Origin: a virus
Reading direction: 5' to 3' (one strand)
DNA length: 64,000 bases
Virus record (IMG/VR): IMGVR_UViG_3300048672_000512
Location: 1 to 64,000 of that record
Positions 33,792-42,922 of the stretch are shown here, one piece after another. The position numbers and the translations under genes are program-made. Numbering within the stretch: the first letter of the stretch is position 1; each line of letters starts with the position of its first letter. The notes under the pieces were generated by a model. That model searched no databases. It was not told the origin of the DNA and saw only the letters and a list, made by a program, of their open reading frames with translations.

Positions 33792-36700
33792 ATGATTTCT
33801 AACTTTGTAACCGAAAACAGAACTATCACTGTTCCGTTGTTTCGGCAAAAGCCTCAATTCACGCCAGTTGCTGTTGCCGCTCGTAATGTGTCGCAACCAG
33901 CACGCGCTATTACTGCAGCTCCGGTGATCCGTCAGGTTTCCACTCTGTACCCTGACGCTAGGTTTGAGCTGGTTGAAAAGGACCGCAATAACGGTTTTCT
34001 ATACCTTTTCAACGGCAGGTACGAAGCGCAGAAAGCTATGTACCTTTTCCTTTCCATGGTTACGGCTGCTGCATATCCTACGCTAGAGCAGATTCCTATT
34101 GGCAAGAAGGTTCGTGGAAATAGCGCGCCTGTTAAGGAAATGACAAAGGGCGATCGTGAAACCATAAACAAGGTTCTGATCGAATCCTTCAAGCGTCGTG
34201 GTGCCGTGTCGTTGACCACGGTTAAAAAGCAGGCTTCCGAGTTTCGCGTTACGCTGCCGCTGTTTGCTTCAACTGGACTTAATCTTCCTGGTATTACAGC
34301 TCGGCTGTCCTCGCGCGCCGGCGTTACTAATGAAGAACTTGAGCAGTTCGGTACAGGCCGGGAATGGCCGCTAGCATCGCTTCCGGCTACGGGTGGTAAC
34401 TACAATGACAAGTTCAAAGCAGGTATCGCTTCAGCGAGTCCAGTTCTGAAGTTTGTAAAGCTCGGGGAACTCGATGCTTGGGTTTTGGAATTGACTATCA
34501 CAAAGGGTCAAGCTGAATTCCTGACCAATTCTTCTTGGGTTGAAATCCGCCCGATGGACTTGCATGGTCTGCTATACGAGTGGGGGTTGACATACTATGG
34601 CGATCTTATCAAGGCAACTCCTGACTACGCAATTCCGCTTCGTCAAATTGCAAAGTCGCTTGATGCTTCTCGTACAACGCCGCGCCTTAGTGAAGACGGG
34701 CTTCTTGTCACTGAGCGTGCTGAAATCCTTGCACTGCCACGCGAGCTTGACGCTGTTCGTACTTTTGAAGACCGCTATGCGTCTGCGTACACGCAGCCGA
34801 ATGGTGCCTTCGGTGCCTTGGATCTTGAAAATCCTACGGCTGCACCGCGTCGTCCGCCTAAGGCGATGCCGGTTCTTATCGACTGGGCCAACCTAAAATT
34901 TGCGTACACCACGCAAGATGGGCGTTTGCAGACGCGTTCTCTGGATCGTTCGCGCCCGGTTACCGTAACTCACATTGTTCGTTTTCTGGAACGCAGGGTA
35001 GGTAACGATTCTGTTCGCCATGTACTAGCTCAAACGGTGTCTGTAGGTTCCAAGTGGGGTTTTGAATACCTTGGTGAGATTCGCAGCATCACTGAACTTG
35101 AACGCGCAATTGAAATTGTCGGCAAGGCCGTTGATGAATATAAGGGCATTACTGAAATCCCTCTGTATGAAGTTGCGCGCTACGCGCTGACTCCGATGGC
35201 AGAGCTGCCGGAAAACCTGCATCAGTCTTTTGCCGGTACGCTTACATCTTTCTACGCTCTGTGCAAGGCTGTGCTTGAACGCATTGACGCAGAACCCGAA
35301 ACGGCCTATGCAGAGTACTCGGTTCCTACCATAATCGAACTGCGTGCTTTCCTTGTGATCTTTACGAAGTATGCAAAGGACATTCGCAAGCTTCGCACTC
35401 AGGACGAAGAGCTTCGTAAGCCATATCTGGAGCAGCCGCCTGAAACCATTCGCCCGGAGGATCTTGCAAAATACACAGATCCGAACATGCCGCTGGAAGC
35501 TGTTCCGTTCGCTAATGACTCTGGCAAGCAGCCTTGGGGTGCTTTGCCTCACCAAGCAAAGATTGCACATCTTACAGCATCAGCACCGCCTAACGTCATT
35601 CTTCCAGTCGCTACTGGTGGTGGCAAATCTTCGATCATCATCTACGATATCCTTCGTGAAATGGGTCGCGGTAGTAAAGGCCCGTTCCTGATTCTTTGCC
35701 CGTCGCATCTTGTTTCCAACTACGTGCGAGAGTTTGTCTACTTCACGAACTCTGAAGTGAACGTGATTCCGATCACCAACTACACAATCAACCGTCATGG
35801 CTATGAACGCCTGCAGACGATGATTGAAAAGGCTCCGGTTAACACGGTTCTGATTGCAGACTTCAACTCGATTCGCAACAAGGCTTCATCTATTGCGTAT
35901 GGTGTTGCGCCTACCAAGGTGTTTCCTGCTATCGAGTTTCTGCGTCAGTTCGCTCCGCAGTATGTAGCTATTGACGAGAGTCACTACCTGCGTAATCGGA
36001 ATGCGCGTCAAGATGCCGTTGCTCGCTTGGTGTCTGACATTCCTAAGATCCGCCTAGCTTCGGGTACGCTGGTTGCTAACGTGCTTCTTGATCTGGTTTC
36101 TCAGTTTGCTCTGATGGACCCGACACTGTTTGGCACGGAAGAGGATTTCATCAAGACCTATGCTGCTGGTTCTACCGGTAACAAGGTTATCTATCGAGAC
36201 GGTGCAGAGCAGGAAGTGAATTCGGCACTGCGCTCTTCGTGTCTGTTTGCAAAGGCGCAGAAGAAGGAATGGGCTGCTATCCTGCCATTCCCGTTGGAAC
36301 AGATTCACGGTGTTGAGCTTAGCAAGGCTCAGAAAGAGGTTTACCAGAAGATCTTTGAACAGTCGTTTATCGAAGCAATCAAGCAAGATTCTGCGCGTTT
36401 CGGTCTTCTTCTCAAGCGAGACGAAGATCTGACAGATCGTGAACGTGAAGAGCGTAACTCTCTGAACCTTGACGGTCTGATGTCGCAGTGTCTGCAGCGC
36501 ATTGAGTCGTTCCTGACTGCACCTGGCGAAGATGAAGGTGGCGCTCTTGAACTAAAGGGTGACGATCTTATTTCACCAAAGGTGCGCAAGATTGTTGACC
36601 TGTGCAAGACGCATCTGGAAAAGGAGATTCCGGGCAAGATTCTTATCTTCACCAACTACAACAAGTCAGCAGACGCAATTGACAAGGCTCTGAAGGCAGC

Positions 36701-39700
36701 TGGCCTTGGTGATATGTCCATCTACTACACGGCTACCGAAAAGGAGAAGTGTGGTGCGGACTTTGAGAACAACCCCAAGAAGAAGATCATGTTCGGGATT
36801 GAAAATTCCATGAACACTGGTTTGAATCTTCAGTACTGCTTCCCAGGTCACACTCAGATCATGACAAGTAAGAACACTGTCATGTCGCTGAAAGACGTGT
36901 TTGAGAATCCAAACGTCACAGAAGTTCTGTCCTATGACCTGAAGAATCGCAAGATTGAAATCAAGCCAATTCTTCGCAAGATTCGTACGCGTGTCAAGGA
37001 AGTAGACAAGTACGTCAAGATAGGCGTCGTTGACAACAAGACGGGTGAGCAGCGGTCTATGGTGGTAACTGCAAACCATAAGATTTTCATGAAGGGCGGT
37101 GGCAAGCTGCGTGCAGATGAACTTACAGAAGGTGATCAGCTTATAACCTTTGGTGGTAATTTTGAACGCATGCGTTCAAATCCAGACACTGATGAAATCC
37201 TTTCGTCTGCTGACTGGTTAGAAGTGCGCAATCGTGCAATTGCGTGCCCTGAGTGTGGAGAGTTCATCACACCTCAGAGCAAGATGAAACACCTAGCAGT
37301 TGAGCACGGTATTGGCGTTGCTGAGTATCAAGCACTGCTTGCAACAAAGAGCAAAAACAGCAAGCACAACTGGAGTAGCGATCGAGAGAAGATGCTCAGT
37401 GCCGTTCTGAAAGGTCATGCAGCGCAAACACACGAGCAGCGTTCAGAATACACGTCCAAGGCATGGGCTAATGACGACGGTACGCGACGTCAGCGCATGT
37501 CAGAGCTTGCTACTGCACGTTGGCAAGATGAGGATTACAAGGAAGCTACTGGCAACGCAATATCTGAAGCGCTGTTGAAGATACCTGAAGTTCTTTCTGA
37601 AAACTCAAAGCGTAATTGGGCACGTCCTGAGTACCGTGAGCGGCTGCTGGAAGTATTCTCTTCGGAGGAACACAAGCAGAAGTTGCGAAACTCTACTACT
37701 GAGCGTCATGAGAACGATGCCAGTTTCACGTTGAAGTGCTTGGTTGGAATGGCTGAAGGCCGCATGTCGGAACCGTCAAGCTATGAACAGAGGGTTATTG
37801 ACCTGCAGATTGACAACTTGAAGTTTGTTGGAACCTCGCATGCTCACTGCACTATCACTTTGGAGATTGACGGAAAGCGTGTTCTGAAGAACCCAGATTT
37901 CATATCTGAAAACCACCTGGATGAAGACGGTCAACCTTTGCGCGTTGTTGAAGTAGTTGGTGGTCGCAAGTGGACAAATCGCTTTGCAGAGCACGACAAG
38001 AAACTGATTGCAGCATACAAGAATGCTGGCATCAAGTGCTTGGTAATTGGAGAAGAGGACTTTGCAGACCTGGAAACAGTAGAGGCAAAGTTGCAGTCCT
38101 TTGTAAACAATCACTATCTAACGGTTCGTTGGGTTCGCAACTACACGAACACGAATGTGATTGGTGACTTCAAGTACGACATTGAAGTTGAAGGTAACCA
38201 CAATTACTTTGCTCTTGCTGGAAACGAGGATCTAGCACGTCAGAGTCGAAAGGGCATTCCTGTTCTGGTAAGCAACTGCAGTAGGCTGATTAGGTGTGAG
38301 ACAGTGTGGACCCCAGGTGTTCTTGAACAGGGTAACGCACGTATCGGACGCCCAAATCTGAAAGTTGAGGAATCACGTCCTTACGTCTACTACGACTGGG
38401 TTGTGGCTCTGGATACGCTTGACGTCACGAAGATCAGCTACCTGATTTCAAAGACTATCTCTGCAGCAAAGTTCTCTGAAGCCGGAAACGAACGCTTTGA
38501 TGACATTGAAGTTCCGCCGCTGTTTCCCATGACTCTGGAAAACATCCAGAACATGAATTCGTGGCAGGAGACTCTTCCTGAGTACATCAGTGCCTATCAA
38601 GCATATCAGAAAGCGACAGAAGCCGAGTACGCGGACTATCGTGAACGTGCAAAGGACTACCTGTTTGACGCTGACGGAAAGCGCCGAATGGCTAAGGTGT
38701 CGCGCGCTGCTAACCCTCCTGGTTCTGCTCTTATTCGTCGAGTTCCTTACCACCCGGGTACGGAGCTTTATGGTCAGGATCAACTTGGACTTGTTCGCTA
38801 CGACCAATTCCTGCGTCAGCAGGGCTTCAACGTAGCAGCTGAAGACGATGAATTTGCAGAGGATAGTGGAGCGGAAACTCCAAGTGCAGATGGTGGTTCT
38901 AAGGGGCGCCTGTCTCCTGAAAAGCGCGAACAGCTTCTCAGGGAGAACGCACTCGTAGGTGGCATGTGGGCGCATACGGAATTTGGTGATGGTCAGATTG
39001 AAAACCTTTCAGTGTCTACGATCAAGGTTCGCCTTGATAGCAGCGGTGAGCTGGTTTCGGTTGATCGCTTGAACTGCTTCCTGATCACTCGTGCTGAGAC
39101 GTCGTCAAAGGACATTCGTACTCAGGTTCTGAAGTTGCGTGGTCAAGTTCCGCTTGATGCACCAATTGAGGTTCTTGAGTCTCAGTTGACACCTGCAAAG
39201 ATGAAGATGCTTGAACGTGAGCGTCGCCAAGCAGACCAGGATGCGTATCAGCAACAGGAAGAGGAACAGGCAAGCACGGAATTTGAATTCCGCTTCAGCA
39301 TTGTCAACGACTGGCTATCGATCATCCTTGTCAACTCTGACAATGACACTGCAGTATCCGTTGTTCAGCAGAGCGGCTTCAAGTATTCACCCGAGTACTT
39401 CTATGCTGAAATGCGAACACCTAAGATGCTGTTTGATCAGTTCCAAGCGTGGTTTGATGCAGGCCTTGAAATTCCCGCAGACTACACTGACCACCTTACT
39501 GAAGTCTACAAGCGCTTCAAGTCGAATGGCAAGAAGGGCGTTACTTCGTTCATGGGCATTGCTAAGGAGCTGGAGATTCGCAACTTCTACAAGGTTGAAT
39601 TCAAGCCTGATGCTGATGCAAATACGATTCGACCCTTCCCGCTTATTCAGGACGATATCCTGTACATAGCTCTTCCTTCAAAGGGCCATCCCGGTTCCAA

Positions 39701-39905
39701 GAACGCTATGCGTCACAAGGTTCCTGGCGTGACGTGGTACAAGGAAGAAGAAGGAGCCGCGCTAGCTGCGTACACCAAGACGCGTAACAACGCAGTTACT
39801 TTCTTTGAACACATCGAAAGTCTTGGTTACACAATCTCTAACAAGGCGGATCTTATTGCAGAGCTTCGTACGCTGAAAACCATCCCTGCCAAGCCGTCCA
39901 AGTAA
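33792..39905 (+). CDS. Giant SNF2/superfamily 2 helicase-like protein with an intein
   Basis: The precursor is 2037 residues; after splicing out residues 1016-1495 it is 1557. Residues 1-575 are an unknown N-terminal region. The helicase core follows: Walker A VATGGGKSS near 606, DESHYLRN near 728 (motif II), ASGTLVAN (motif III), KILIFTNYNKSADAI and GLNLQY (motifs IV-V). After the intein comes LEQGNARIGRP, the motif VI arginine finger. The C-terminal 500 residues are unassigned and hold a Glu/Gln-rich helix (QQQEEEQASTEFEF). The helicase could remodel DNA during replication or transcription, or act in virion DNA ejection. It stands alone with a CATTTTT motif before it and a hairpin after it. 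Confidence 0.85.
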   Translation: MISNFVTENRTITVPLFRQKPQFTPVAVAARNVSQPARAITAAPVIRQVSTLYPDARFELVEKDRNNGFLYLFNGRYEAQKAMYLFLSMVTAAAYPTLEQIPIGKKVRGNSAPVKEMTKGDRETINKVLIESFKRRGAVSLTTVKKQASEFRVTLPLFASTGLNLPGITARLSSRAGVTNEELEQFGTGREWPLASLPATGGNYNDKFKAGIASASPVLKFVKLGELDAWVLELTITKGQAEFLTNSSWVEIRPMDLHGLLYEWGLTYYGDLIKATPDYAIPLRQIAKSLDASRTTPRLSEDGLLVTERAEILALPRELDAVRTFEDRYASAYTQPNGAFGALDLENPTAAPRRPPKAMPVLIDWANLKFAYTTQDGRLQTRSLDRSRPVTVTHIVRFLERRVGNDSVRHVLAQTVSVGSKWGFEYLGEIRSITELERAIEIVGKAVDEYKGITEIPLYEVARYALTPMAELPENLHQSFAGTLTSFYALCKAVLERIDAEPETAYAEYSVPTIIELRAFLVIFTKYAKDIRKLRTQDEELRKPYLEQPPETIRPEDLAKYTDPNMPLEAVPFANDSGKQPWGALPHQAKIAHLTASAPPNVILPVATGGGKSSIIIYDILREMGRGSKGPFLILCPSHLVSNYVREFVYFTNSEVNVIPITNYTINRHGYERLQTMIEKAPVNTVLIADFNSIRNKASSIAYGVAPTKVFPAIEFLRQFAPQYVAIDESHYLRNRNARQDAVARLVSDIPKIRLASGTLVANVLLDLVSQFALMDPTLFGTEEDFIKTYAAGSTGNKVIYRDGAEQEVNSALRSSCLFAKAQKKEWAAILPFPLEQIHGVELSKAQKEVYQKIFEQSFIEAIKQDSARFGLLLKRDEDLTDREREERNSLNLDGLMSQCLQRIESFLTAPGEDEGGALELKGDDLISPKVRKIVDLCKTHLEKEIPGKILIFTNYNKSADAIDKALKAAGLGDMSIYYTATEKEKCGADFENNPKKKIMFGIENSMNTGLNLQYCFPGHTQIMTSKNTVMSLKDVFENPNVTEVLSYDLKNRKIEIKPILRKIRTRVKEVDKYVKIGVVDNKTGEQRSMVVTANHKIFMKGGGKLRADELTEGDQLITFGGNFERMRSNPDTDEILSSADWLEVRNRAIACPECGEFITPQSKMKHLAVEHGIGVAEYQALLATKSKNSKHNWSSDREKMLSAVLKGHAAQTHEQRSEYTSKAWANDDGTRRQRMSELATARWQDEDYKEATGNAISEALLKIPEVLSENSKRNWARPEYRERLLEVFSSEEHKQKLRNSTTERHENDASFTLKCLVGMAEGRMSEPSSYEQRVIDLQIDNLKFVGTSHAHCTITLEIDGKRVLKNPDFISENHLDEDGQPLRVVEVVGGRKWTNRFAEHDKKLIAAYKNAGIKCLVIGEEDFADLETVEAKLQSFVNNHYLTVRWVRNYTNTNVIGDFKYDIEVEGNHNYFALAGNEDLARQSRKGIPVLVSNCSRLIRCETVWTPGVLEQGNARIGRPNLKVEESRPYVYYDWVVALDTLDVTKISYLISKTISAAKFSEAGNERFDDIEVPPLFPMTLENIQNMNSWQETLPEYISAYQAYQKATEAEYADYRERAKDYLFDADGKRRMAKVSRAANPPGSALIRRVPYHPGTELYGQDQLGLVRYDQFLRQQGFNVAAEDDEFAEDSGAETPSADGGSKGRLSPEKREQLLRENALVGGMWAHTEFGDGQIENLSVSTIKVRLDSSGELVSVDRLNCFLITRAETSSKDIRTQVLKLRGQVPLDAPIEVLESQLTPAKMKMLERERRQADQDAYQQQEEEQASTEFEFRFSIVNDWLSIILVNSDNDTAVSVVQQSGFKYSPEYFYAEMRTPKMLFDQFQAWFDAGLEIPADYTDHLTEVYKRFKSNGKKGVTSFMGIAKELEIRNFYKVEFKPDADANTIRPFPLIQDDILYIALPSKGHPGSKNAMRHKVPGVTWYKEEEGAALAAYTKTRNNAVTFFEHIESLGYTISNKADLIAELRTLKTIPAKPSK
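36837..38276 (+). other. Helicase intein with zinc finger, repeat linker and Vsr-like nuclease domain
   Basis: Residues 1016 (Cys) to 1495 (Asn) interrupt GLNLQY/CSRLIR. The splicing blocks are CFPGHTQIMTSKNTV, MVVTANHKIFM and NHNYFALAGNEDLA, ending in VLVSN before Cys. Between them lie three parts. First is a Ros/MucR-like finger (CPECG, then KHLAVEHG, from residue 1152). Next come helical repeats with Asn-Trp/Lys-Trp spacing like NUMOD DNA-binding modules. Last is a PD-(D/E)xK/Vsr-like fold with candidate residues Glu1332, Asp1369, Glu1387, His1401 and Asp1402. This is not a LAGLIDADG intein. Confidence 0.85.
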
Positions 39906-39918
39906 TCAACCAACTTAG

Positions 39919-39945
39919 GGGGTCGGAGCTAATAACTTCGACCCC
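39919..39945 (+). terminator. Hairpin after the helicase gene
   Basis: GGGGTCGGAG pairs with CTTCGACCCC with one G-T pair and a 7-base loop. A short T-containing tail follows. The next gene starts at 39954, so readthrough is possible. Confidence 0.6.
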
Positions 39946-39953
39946 TGTTCAAA

Positions 39954-40352
39954 ATGCAACTGAACGCTTCCAACATCCATGCCGCTATCCTGCAATACTT
40001 GAAGGATCAGAAGGTAGCTCTTGAACACGAGATTGAACTTACCGAGAATCATATCAATCACTTTGTTGGTCAGATAGCGTACACCTACAACTTGATGGGT
40101 GAGCACGTTCGCGCTGCTATTGGCACTGTGGGCCTCTTCCCATCCGAGCTTGTCAATCACCTTGAGTCTGTTCTTGAAAGGGCAGAAAACAAGGTTGAAG
40201 AGGCTCTTGGTATCGCGGACACCTCAGACGAACCGGAGGTTGCCGCTGAGGATGACTCGGAGGCAATTCCTGATGCGGTAGACGCTGATGCGGAAAACGC
40301 TGCACCTGTTGTCAAGACCACTTCTTCCAAGAAGAAAAAGGCTGCTGAATAA
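39954..40352 (+). CDS. Helical protein with acidic linker and Lys tail, 132 aa
   Basis: Residues 1-85 are long helices (AAILQYLKDQKVALEHEIEL) with coiled-coil character. Residues 90-120 are acidic, and the end is SSKKKKAAE. It shares a TAATG junction with the next gene. The family is unknown. Composition resembles small phage scaffold or nucleic-acid-associated proteins. Confidence 0.65.
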   Translation: MQLNASNIHAAILQYLKDQKVALEHEIELTENHINHFVGQIAYTYNLMGEHVRAAIGTVGLFPSELVNHLESVLERAENKVEEALGIADTSDEPEVAAEDDSEAIPDAVDADAENAAPVVKTTSSKKKKAAE

Positions 40353-40714
40353 TGGCTGCTAACATCTTTTCAAACCACGTACCTCGCCTTACGGCAAGAG
40401 GTCCGGTGCAGTACTTCGCTGTTTCAAGCACAGCAGCAGGAACCTACTATTTCAATCTGTCAGGCCTTCTGCGCCCTGGTATCACAAACATCGGTTTGGC
40501 TGTGCAGGCTATTGGTTCTCAGGTCACGGCTTCGCTTTCTCTTCAGGAACCGTCGCAACCTACTGAACCGACAGATGCAGACCTTGCATCGCTTGCGTGG
40601 TTTGCAACTACCCCGGTTGCAGCTGGTGGATATCAAGTGCTGAATCCGCCTTTTGCTAACTGGATCAAGCTTGTATTTGCAGGTGCGGGAACGGCTTACG
40701 TCGGTTCCATGTAA
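40352..40714 (+). CDS. Small beta-rich protein, probable virion component, 120 aa
   Basis: The sequence is beta-rich and Ala/Gly/Pro-containing (GTYYFNLSGLLRPGI; WIKLVFAGAGTAYVGSM), with no charge clusters. It looks like a small decoration or fibre-associated protein. It overlaps the previous stop by one base and is followed by a terminator. Confidence 0.65.
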   Translation: MAANIFSNHVPRLTARGPVQYFAVSSTAAGTYYFNLSGLLRPGITNIGLAVQAIGSQVTASLSLQEPSQPTEPTDADLASLAWFATTPVAAGGYQVLNPPFANWIKLVFAGAGTAYVGSM

Positions 40715-40719
40715 CAATC

Positions 40720-40758
40720 AAAAGCCCCTTGGTTTGTTTAGCTAAGGGGCTTTTATTT
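40720..40758 (+). terminator. Terminator before the deazaguanine cluster
   Basis: AAAAGCCCCTT pairs with AAGGGGCTTTT, followed by ATTTT. It insulates the queD operon from the upstream genes. Confidence 0.85.
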
Positions 40759-40984
40759 TGGCTGAAATCTATGGTTTCCGAAGCACGCTTCCAGTCTTCG
40801 ACTACACCGTGTTTCCTGCTGTTTTTTCATTACAGAATCGACCGGAAACAGAGGTTTCCGGGCCGAGACGTGTATCTGGGTGCAGAAGCGAAAAACCCAT
40901 GAAAATGGCGTGTTTTCTGCGCTTTCTGGTGACACTGTGAATGCTAATTGTTAAGCACGAAATCTCACTGTAAAAGGCATACCA
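40759..40984 (+). promoter_or_regulatory. Leader of the deazaguanine cluster with a palindrome and the ACTGTGAATGCT motif
   Basis: This stretch of about 225 bases holds no gene I support. It contains a perfect inverted repeat, CCGGAAAC-AGAG-GTTTCCGG (40842-40861), several GTTTCC repeats, GAAGC-AC-GCTTC near 40780, and ACTGTGAATGCT at 40934-40945, 40 bases before queD. A promoter and a protein- or RNA-based control site are likely. It does not show the pattern of a known preQ1 riboswitch that I can confirm. Confidence 0.45.
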
Positions 40985-41437
40985 ATGTTCAAATCGACCA
41001 AGACCTATGGTAGTGATCGCGGTTTTTCCGTAGCTCTGCGCAACCATCGCGCACGCAATGACAACTGTGAGTTGCTTCATGGTTACTCGCTGGGTTTCAA
41101 ATTCGTTTTCGCTTCACCTACCCTGGACGCTCGTGGATGGGTTGTTGACTTTGGCGGATTGCGTACGTTGAAAGAAGAGCTTGAACATAACTTCGATCAC
41201 ACTACTCTCATTGCTGAAGACGATCCAGAACTGGAAACCTTCAAGCTCTTGCACGATAAGAAGGCACTGAAGCTTAACGTGCTGCGCGGTGTTAGCTGCG
41301 AAGAGCTAGCCGAACAGGTCTTCAACCTGACTAGATTCTGGCTGGACACAAACGGCTATAAGCACGTCACGTTGGAAAGTGTTGAAGTATTCGAGCATGG
41401 TGCAAATAGTGCACTCTTCTACAACTCCAGCAAATAA
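40985..41437 (+). CDS. queD: QueD-like 6-carboxytetrahydropterin synthase
   Basis: This T-fold enzyme has Cys28 and His32 in NCELLHGYSLGFKF, DFGGLRTLKEEL, NFDHTTLI and the C-terminal VFEHGANSALF. These match the catalytic Cys, zinc His, Asp/His and pterin-binding Glu of QueD. The usual HGH is HGY here, a variation that may alter the zinc site. The enzyme converts dihydroneopterin triphosphate to carboxytetrahydropterin, the first dedicated step towards 7-deazaguanines. The length (150 aa) is normal. It heads the cluster with QueE and the transglycosylase. Confidence 0.85.
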   Translation: MFKSTKTYGSDRGFSVALRNHRARNDNCELLHGYSLGFKFVFASPTLDARGWVVDFGGLRTLKEELEHNFDHTTLIAEDDPELETFKLLHDKKALKLNVLRGVSCEELAEQVFNLTRFWLDTNGYKHVTLESVEVFEHGANSALFYNSSK

Positions 41438-41463
41438 CGTCAGAGAACATCGGAGAACATCAA

Positions 41464-41856
41464 ATGAATAACCCTTATAGCGGCGTTCCGTCAAGCTCAG
41501 ACGCCTTCAGTCAATCCACATTAGTATGGATCAAGTTTCAGGTTGTAGGATTTCACTTCTATCCGAATGCACCTGACGACGTCTCTTACCTTCGAGACAA
41601 TCACCGCCATGTATTCAATTTCAAGGTTACGATTTCCGTAACGCATGATGAACGCGAGATTGAATTTCACCAGTTCAAGCGAGAGCTTCAGGCGCGCTAT
41701 TCATCGGAGGAGCAGTTCGGCGGATCCTCTTGCGAAACTATTGCAAAGAGCTTGCTGAACTACATCGTAGACAAGTACAAAGGACACGAGTTCGTGTCCG
41801 TTGAAGTTTCTGAAGATGACGAGTGTGGCTCGGTTGTAACCTGGGAAAGGGGTTAG
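41464..41856 (+). CDS. Second QueD-like/T-fold protein, 130 aa
   Basis: The segments VWIKFQVVGFHFYPNAP, NHRHVFNFKVTISVTHD and EIEFHQFKREL resemble the beta strands and His-containing loops of the T-fold family. They are followed by SSCETIAKSLLNYI and a Glu-rich end. It lacks the typical CxxxHG motif. It sits 26 bases after queD. It might be a catalytically different paralogue, a partner subunit or a base-recognition protein. Confidence 0.5.
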   Translation: MNNPYSGVPSSSDAFSQSTLVWIKFQVVGFHFYPNAPDDVSYLRDNHRHVFNFKVTISVTHDEREIEFHQFKRELQARYSSEEQFGGSSCETIAKSLLNYIVDKYKGHEFVSVEVSEDDECGSVVTWERG

Positions 41857-41862
41857 TAGATC

Positions 41863-42222
41863 ATGATAAAAGAAACTTGGTATCTGCTGTATCGTGTACT
41901 TGACAATGGCGAGCTGGAATTTGTCAGAAGGACAACAAGCGGATCGCTTGCTTTTTCCTGGTTCAACGATGTTGATACTTGCGTTCAGATAGTGACGGAT
42001 ACAAGTCTTTGCACGGCTACCGGGTGGGAAGACTTTCAAAACATACTGTCGTCAATAGCCCTGCGTATAAAGGCTAAGACAGAAGAGGCAACAAAAGATC
42101 TTCCCCAAGGAACTTGCCTCTCTTGTCGTGGCGATGGAGAAATAGGTGGTCAATTCTGTGGAGGTACTTATGAACAGTGTCCCGCCTGCAACGGTACAGG
42201 AGTTGCTACCAATGGCAAGTGA
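41863..42222 (+). CDS. Protein with C-terminal DnaJ-type zinc motif, 119 aa
   Basis: The last 35 residues carry CLSCRGDGEIG and CPACNGTGVA, two CxxCxGxG units as in DnaJ zinc centres. A further Cys lies between them. The N-terminal 80 residues are alpha/beta. Its function in the deazaguanine cluster is unknown. It could bind nucleic acid or tRNA/DNA substrates. The next gene starts inside its 3' end at 42170. Confidence 0.7.
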   Translation: MIKETWYLLYRVLDNGELEFVRRTTSGSLAFSWFNDVDTCVQIVTDTSLCTATGWEDFQNILSSIALRIKAKTEEATKDLPQGTCLSCRGDGEIGGQFCGGTYEQCPACNGTGVATNGK

Positions 42223-42922
42223 TCCGCGTGCTAGTCTCTGCAAAGCTCCACTGTTCTACGGCAAAGAACTGGAAGGATTCTCGCAAGGAGAATACACGGT
42301 TTTCGTAACGGACATTCGCTACCTTTTGGAAAACGAAAACCTTGTTACTAGCGCAGCGTGGCTAGCTCACAGCTGCCTTCCGTCTAACGTTCGCTACCTA
42401 CATCCTTACCAGTGGCTGCACAGGCTGTACTTAGGTGCGGGTGAGCTATCTGATATTTCAATCAGCGACTTGCATGATCTGCTGACTTCTGAATATATAG
42501 CAGTTGTCAAGACACTAGTCGTAGAAGCTACAGCTGAGTGGTATCTAGCAAACGCGGCAGAGCTTAAGCATCTAGTGCAGGAGTTCAACTGCTCAAGTGC
42601 AAACAGAAGCGCAGCTCGCAGCCGATACCGTACAACCACAAAGCTTCAGTTTGAGTTTGTAGTTACCACAACAATGATAGGCTCTGGTGGCAGGTTTATA
42701 ACCGACTGTACTGAAAAAGAGTATGTAGCTGTTAAACACCTGCAAGACAGCTTTGAAGCCTGCAACGTATCTTTCTACTACAAAGTAGACGCGTGTAACG
42801 TAGTTGTTATCTCTATCAGAAACTCACTAGCAGGAAATACAGCAGTTAGGCTTAGTTCTGTGGGTGGCAAATACAGCAATGACGTGGACTTGACACCATA
42901 CATCGATGACATGAAAAGATGA
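42170..42922 (+). CDS. Unknown protein inside the deazaguanine cluster, about 250 aa
   Basis: The ATG at 42170 has GGAGG at 42160-42164, so I choose it over an upstream GTG. The protein is helical in its first 140 residues (DIRYLLENENLVTSAAWL; AEWYLANAAELKHLVQEF) and beta-rich after residue 155. No family is recognised. It overlaps the transglycosylase start by 4 bases, so it is probably translationally coupled to it. Confidence 0.65.
   Translation: MNSVPPATVQELLPMASDPRASLCKAPLFYGKELEGFSQGEYTVFVTDIRYLLENENLVTSAAWLAHSCLPSNVRYLHPYQWLHRLYLGAGELSDISISDLHDLLTSEYIAVVKTLVVEATAEWYLANAAELKHLVQEFNCSSANRSAARSRYRTTTKLQFEFVVTTTMIGSGGRFITDCTEKEYVAVKHLQDSFEACNVSFYYKVDACNVVVISIRNSLAGNTAVRLSSVGGKYSNDVDLTPYIDDMKR

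Noticed and set aside
40758-40940. 60-codon frame before queD
   Set aside because: It starts in the T run of a terminator, has no ribosome-binding site and consists of repeats of the leader. The region is better explained as regulatory.
41701-42039. Minus-strand frame in the deazaguanine cluster
   Set aside because: It spans two well-supported + strand genes, and its product has no recognisable features.
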